A DNA stretch of 19,918 nt from NCBI GenBank assembly GCA_003833135.1, contig QZLH01000847.1, forward strand, positions 36,655 to 56,572, in the 5' to 3' direction. The DNA comes from Oehlia diaphana (lineage: Eukaryota; Glomeromycota; Glomeromycetes; Glomerales; Glomeraceae). Position 1 is the first letter of the stretch. The number at the start of each line of letters is the position of its first letter. The position numbers and the translations under genes are program-made. The notes beneath the pieces are model-generated. The model saw only the letters and a list, made by a program, of their open reading frames with translations, was not told the origin of the DNA and did not search any database. Shown here in pieces: positions 17,448 to 19,918 of this stretch.

Positions 17448-19324
17448 TTGATACTCTTACAGATCTCATCCTTTACGTTAATGTTAATACTGCAACGACA
17501 CGAAATTATATTCCAAGAAAGGTTTATTTTGATCGCTCGGGAATACTAAAAAAAATATTTTGATCGGTTCTTATGTTGACGGAAGAAGTCATGTAAAACC
17601 AATGTTATTGCCGCTATATTAATTGAAAAAGGTTATAATGTAAGGCTTTTTTTTTCTTCGACGTGTTTTTTGATCAATTATCGTCTGTTTTTAAATTTGC
17701 TCCTATTTAGTATATTCTTGATGCATAGGTAACATTATTAACATCAGGAAGATATGAACCATCATCTGAATGGACCTCAACTGACTGTCAAAAGTAATAA
17801 TTTATAATTCATGGAAAGAGGAATGATACAATTTTTGAATATAACTAAGCTCAAATGACTACAATATAACTTATGAAAAATTTAAGAATGTTGCTAAAGA
17901 ATATAATAATGATTTGTTTTTTGTAACGTTATGGGAAATGAAGCTTGCATAGATCTTGCTTACAATCTTAAGAACAATCTTAAGAAACTTGTTGTTGTTT
18001 TTACTACGTATCTTCAATGTAATTATTAATGATCAAATTATTTTTTTTTTTTTTTTTTTTTTTTAATAGTAAAATATCATATATTAAAAAATTTTTTTTC
18101 ATTTATTTAGCAATAGATCCTATATATACCATATAAATCTGTTGTTCGATGTAATATCTCATTAGAAAATGAATCGTTTTTTGAGAGGTTTAGATGTGCT
18201 GTAATACAATATTTGCAAATAGCTTACGCGTTTCGGGGTCCAGAGCGTCAAATAAATGACATAAGAAATCAAATGAATATAAAAGCGGCATCAGAAAAAG
18301 TGCCAAATTCTCATTAGCTTTGATTAATACTTTCTTCAGTCAGTTCAGTGTTGAGTAATTTATTTTATAAATAATAAATATAATAACTTGGTTAAGTTTA
18401 ACAAAAATAACGTTTTTTTTTTCTTCTTAAAGCTACCGCAATCTTTACCACCATATGTTCAGGTAATTATCGTCTTTTATATTTATATTAATAAAGATTT
18501 AGCAAAATTATAAAGAATTAAATTTCCTCATTTTTCAAATTAATAGGAAATTGATCAATATTACTAGTAGATGAATATCCTCCACTTATACCCGAACTCT
18601 CTAACTTTATAGGTGCACATAAACGAGTTTTATACGTTGCTTTTGGTACATGTTTCTTTATAACGATTGAGAAAGAATAACAAAATTTTACAATCAATTG
18701 TTGAAACAGTCAATAAAAAAATAGTTGATGGTGTAATTTGGGAATTAGTTTTAACATCAAAAAATTATTTCAGTACAACATTAAACTTAACTTATGGTAC
18801 ACAAATTCAAACTTTATCAATTCGAAATAATAAGCATCCACATATTTATATTGCAAAATTTGCACCACAATTCGCAATACTTAATCAAAATTAATTTTGT
18901 CAAGCGGGTTAGAATCTCTTTATACTGGTATTCCTATGTTTTGGTGGCGATCAGATGGGCAATACACGAAAATTAGAATCAGCTGGTGTAGCATTATTAT
19001 TAGATAAATGTACTTTGGATGTTAATGACATGGTCAATAAAATGAGTGTCTTATTAGAAGATGCGAAGACAAATAAAAATTTAAAAAGATTGGAAGTTTT
19101 AACCAAGATCAACAGTAAAAGAAAATATAGTAGTAGTTTAGATGAGAATGTTGGTGATGACTTTTTAAAGAATGGGTACCTGCTGGATCTAGAATGGGAT
19201 TTATTAAAGCGAATAATCTTGATGTTTATTAGGTATCGTTCTTACACTTATCGGAGGAATTGCATTCAAATTGATTAGATATTTGTTAAATCTTTCGTCT
19301 ATTAGAATAATCAAAAGAGAATAG
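17448..19324 (+). pseudogene. UGT pseudogene (third array copy), 5'-truncated and multiply broken
   Basis: The exon order of genes 1 and 2 is retained: exon 1 remnant 17448-17639, exon 2 17729-18018, exon 3 18111-18354, the 30-nt exon 4 at 18433-18462 and exon 5 18547-19324. Most splice sites survive, but the start codon and first codons are gone. Lesions include an in-frame TGA at 17561 after an A-run change, loss of four bases near 17606, a TAA at 17795, a perfect 12-bp tandem duplication (17962-17985), a one-base loss at the exon 3 donor, a TAG at 18565 after a one-base loss, and a deletion near 18888-18912 that removes the SHGGAGS core. There are further deletions near 18938, 19135 and 19228. 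It cannot encode an active enzyme. Transcription is not excluded. Confidence 0.9.
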
Positions 19325-19710
19325 ACATTTTAAACTTTCGCTTTAATATATAAATATATATATAATATTATATCCGATATTCCATAGGATCATGTATAGT
19401 AAAATTTTATAGTTATCCGATAGTATTTTATATGCAATATCGAATATCTGATATGAAATTTATTTTATTATTAATTATACATGCAATAAAATATGTATAT
19501 CTATATACATTATCAATATATATAATATATTTGCCTTATTTAATGTAGATTTATTTTTATTAAGGAGTTGCTTTTTGACTTTCATTATAAATTTGCAAGA
19601 AAATAATGATAAGAAAAAAAATGGTAACGAAAGAAAGAAAAAAATGAGATAAAAATTATATTGTGTTAGACTATTTAGGCTATTGATAAACATGATCATA
19701 GAGGCCTCTC
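19325..19710. other. AT-rich DNA, no UGT 3' flank
   Basis: Nothing here matches the 3' flanks of the other array members beyond the first few bases after the stop, so the tandem unit ends at the pseudogene. ATATCCGATA/GTTATCCGATAG-type words recur near 19370-19460. A hydrophobic minus-strand open frame (19475-19729) is dismissed. Confidence 0.4.
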
Positions 19711-19875
19711 GGATATAAAATTTATCCAATGGAAAATGATTACATTATTTTTACTTATTATAGGCAAATGATTGGCTGAATAAGCCACTTCGTGGCTTAT
19801 TTTCAGCCAATCATTTACCCTCCATAAGTAAAAATAATGTTATTCACTCTTTTCCATCGGATAACTATATAATAT
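19711..19875. mobile_element. Long foldback (MITE-like) element
   Basis: Two arms of about 67-75 bp meet at a 3-base loop. GCCAC (19784-19788), TTC and GTGGC (19792-19796) form the tip. Outward, ATTGGCTGAA pairs with TTCAGCCAAT, AAATGATTGG with CCAATCATTT, ATTATTTTTACTTAT with ATAAGTAAAAATAAT, and TTATCCAATGGAAAA with TTTTCCATCGGATAA. Small bulges interrupt the pairing. No coding capacity is present and no clear target duplication was seen, so the ends are approximate. Confidence 0.65.
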
Positions 19876-19918
19876 TTTTATTAGCAAATGACCAATATTT
19901 TTAATTTTTTTTCGATTT

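Noticed and set aside
18667..19278. Open frames of 75, 60 and 107 codons that look like separate small genes
   Set aside because: They are fragments of one decayed UGT exon 5, separated by frameshifts and deletions; the 60-codon frame is out of register with the UGT.
19475..19729. 84-codon minus-strand open frame
   Set aside because: It is Leu/Phe/Ile-rich in simple sequence and overlaps the start of the foldback element.
1..19918. tRNA, rRNA or CRISPR array
   Set aside because: No cloverleaf, conserved rRNA core or regularly spaced repeats with unique spacers was seen on reading; a tRNAscan or Infernal run would be decisive.

Overview
The window looks like nuclear DNA of an arbuscular-mycorrhizal fungus (Glomeromycotina, Rhizophagus-like). 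Reasons: it is extremely A+T-rich (judged by eye), gene-poor and full of short decayed repeats. Its genes carry short GT-AG introns of 73-92 nt, and they encode a glycosyltransferase family that I associate with that group. The organism call is an inference, because no rRNA or marker gene is present. A bacterial origin is excluded by the conserved spliced structure of the genes.

The core is a decaying tandem array of UDP-glycosyltransferase (UGT, CAZy GT1-type) genes, all on the + strand. Gene 1 (7712-9688) and gene 2 (12399-14409) are intact. Each has five exons with identical intron positions and phases, and they encode predicted proteins of 554 and 555 residues. Both have a signal peptide, an N-terminal acceptor domain with candidate catalytic His and Asp, a C-terminal UDP-sugar domain with the full UGT signature, a C-terminal membrane helix and a Lys-x-Lys-x-x tail. 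This is the ER-lumenal topology known from animal UGTs. A third copy (about 17448-19324) is a pseudogene that lacks its start and the core of the donor-binding motif. The repeating unit also includes flanks. Related 3' flanks lie at about 5485-5815, 9705-10030 and 14450-14745. Related 5' flanks lie at about 6700-7711, 10925-12398 and 15000-15830. The first 3' flank has no gene in front of it, so the array probably once had a further copy on the left.

Left region (1-5480): no intact gene. It holds a diverged repeat pair (481-645 and 2148-2306), a hairpin (672-742), a MITE-like element with a TTA target duplication (2428-2665), and a previously easy-to-miss spliced, frameshifted pseudogene on the minus strand (about 3610-4990).

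Right region: the third 5' flank is separated from its pseudogene by about 1.6 kb of foreign material (15835-17447). This contains a T-rich tract, two tandem copies of a 53-bp hairpin and another minus-strand coding relic (16733-17334). The window ends with a long foldback element (about 19711-19875).

Functionally, the two live genes probably glycosylate small lipophilic acceptors in the ER lumen. They differ most in a short stretch of the acceptor domain and in the segment just after the donor motif, which suggests a change of specificity after duplication. I see no unrelated multi-gene system here. The notable content is the birth-and-death history of the array and the cryptic relics around it.
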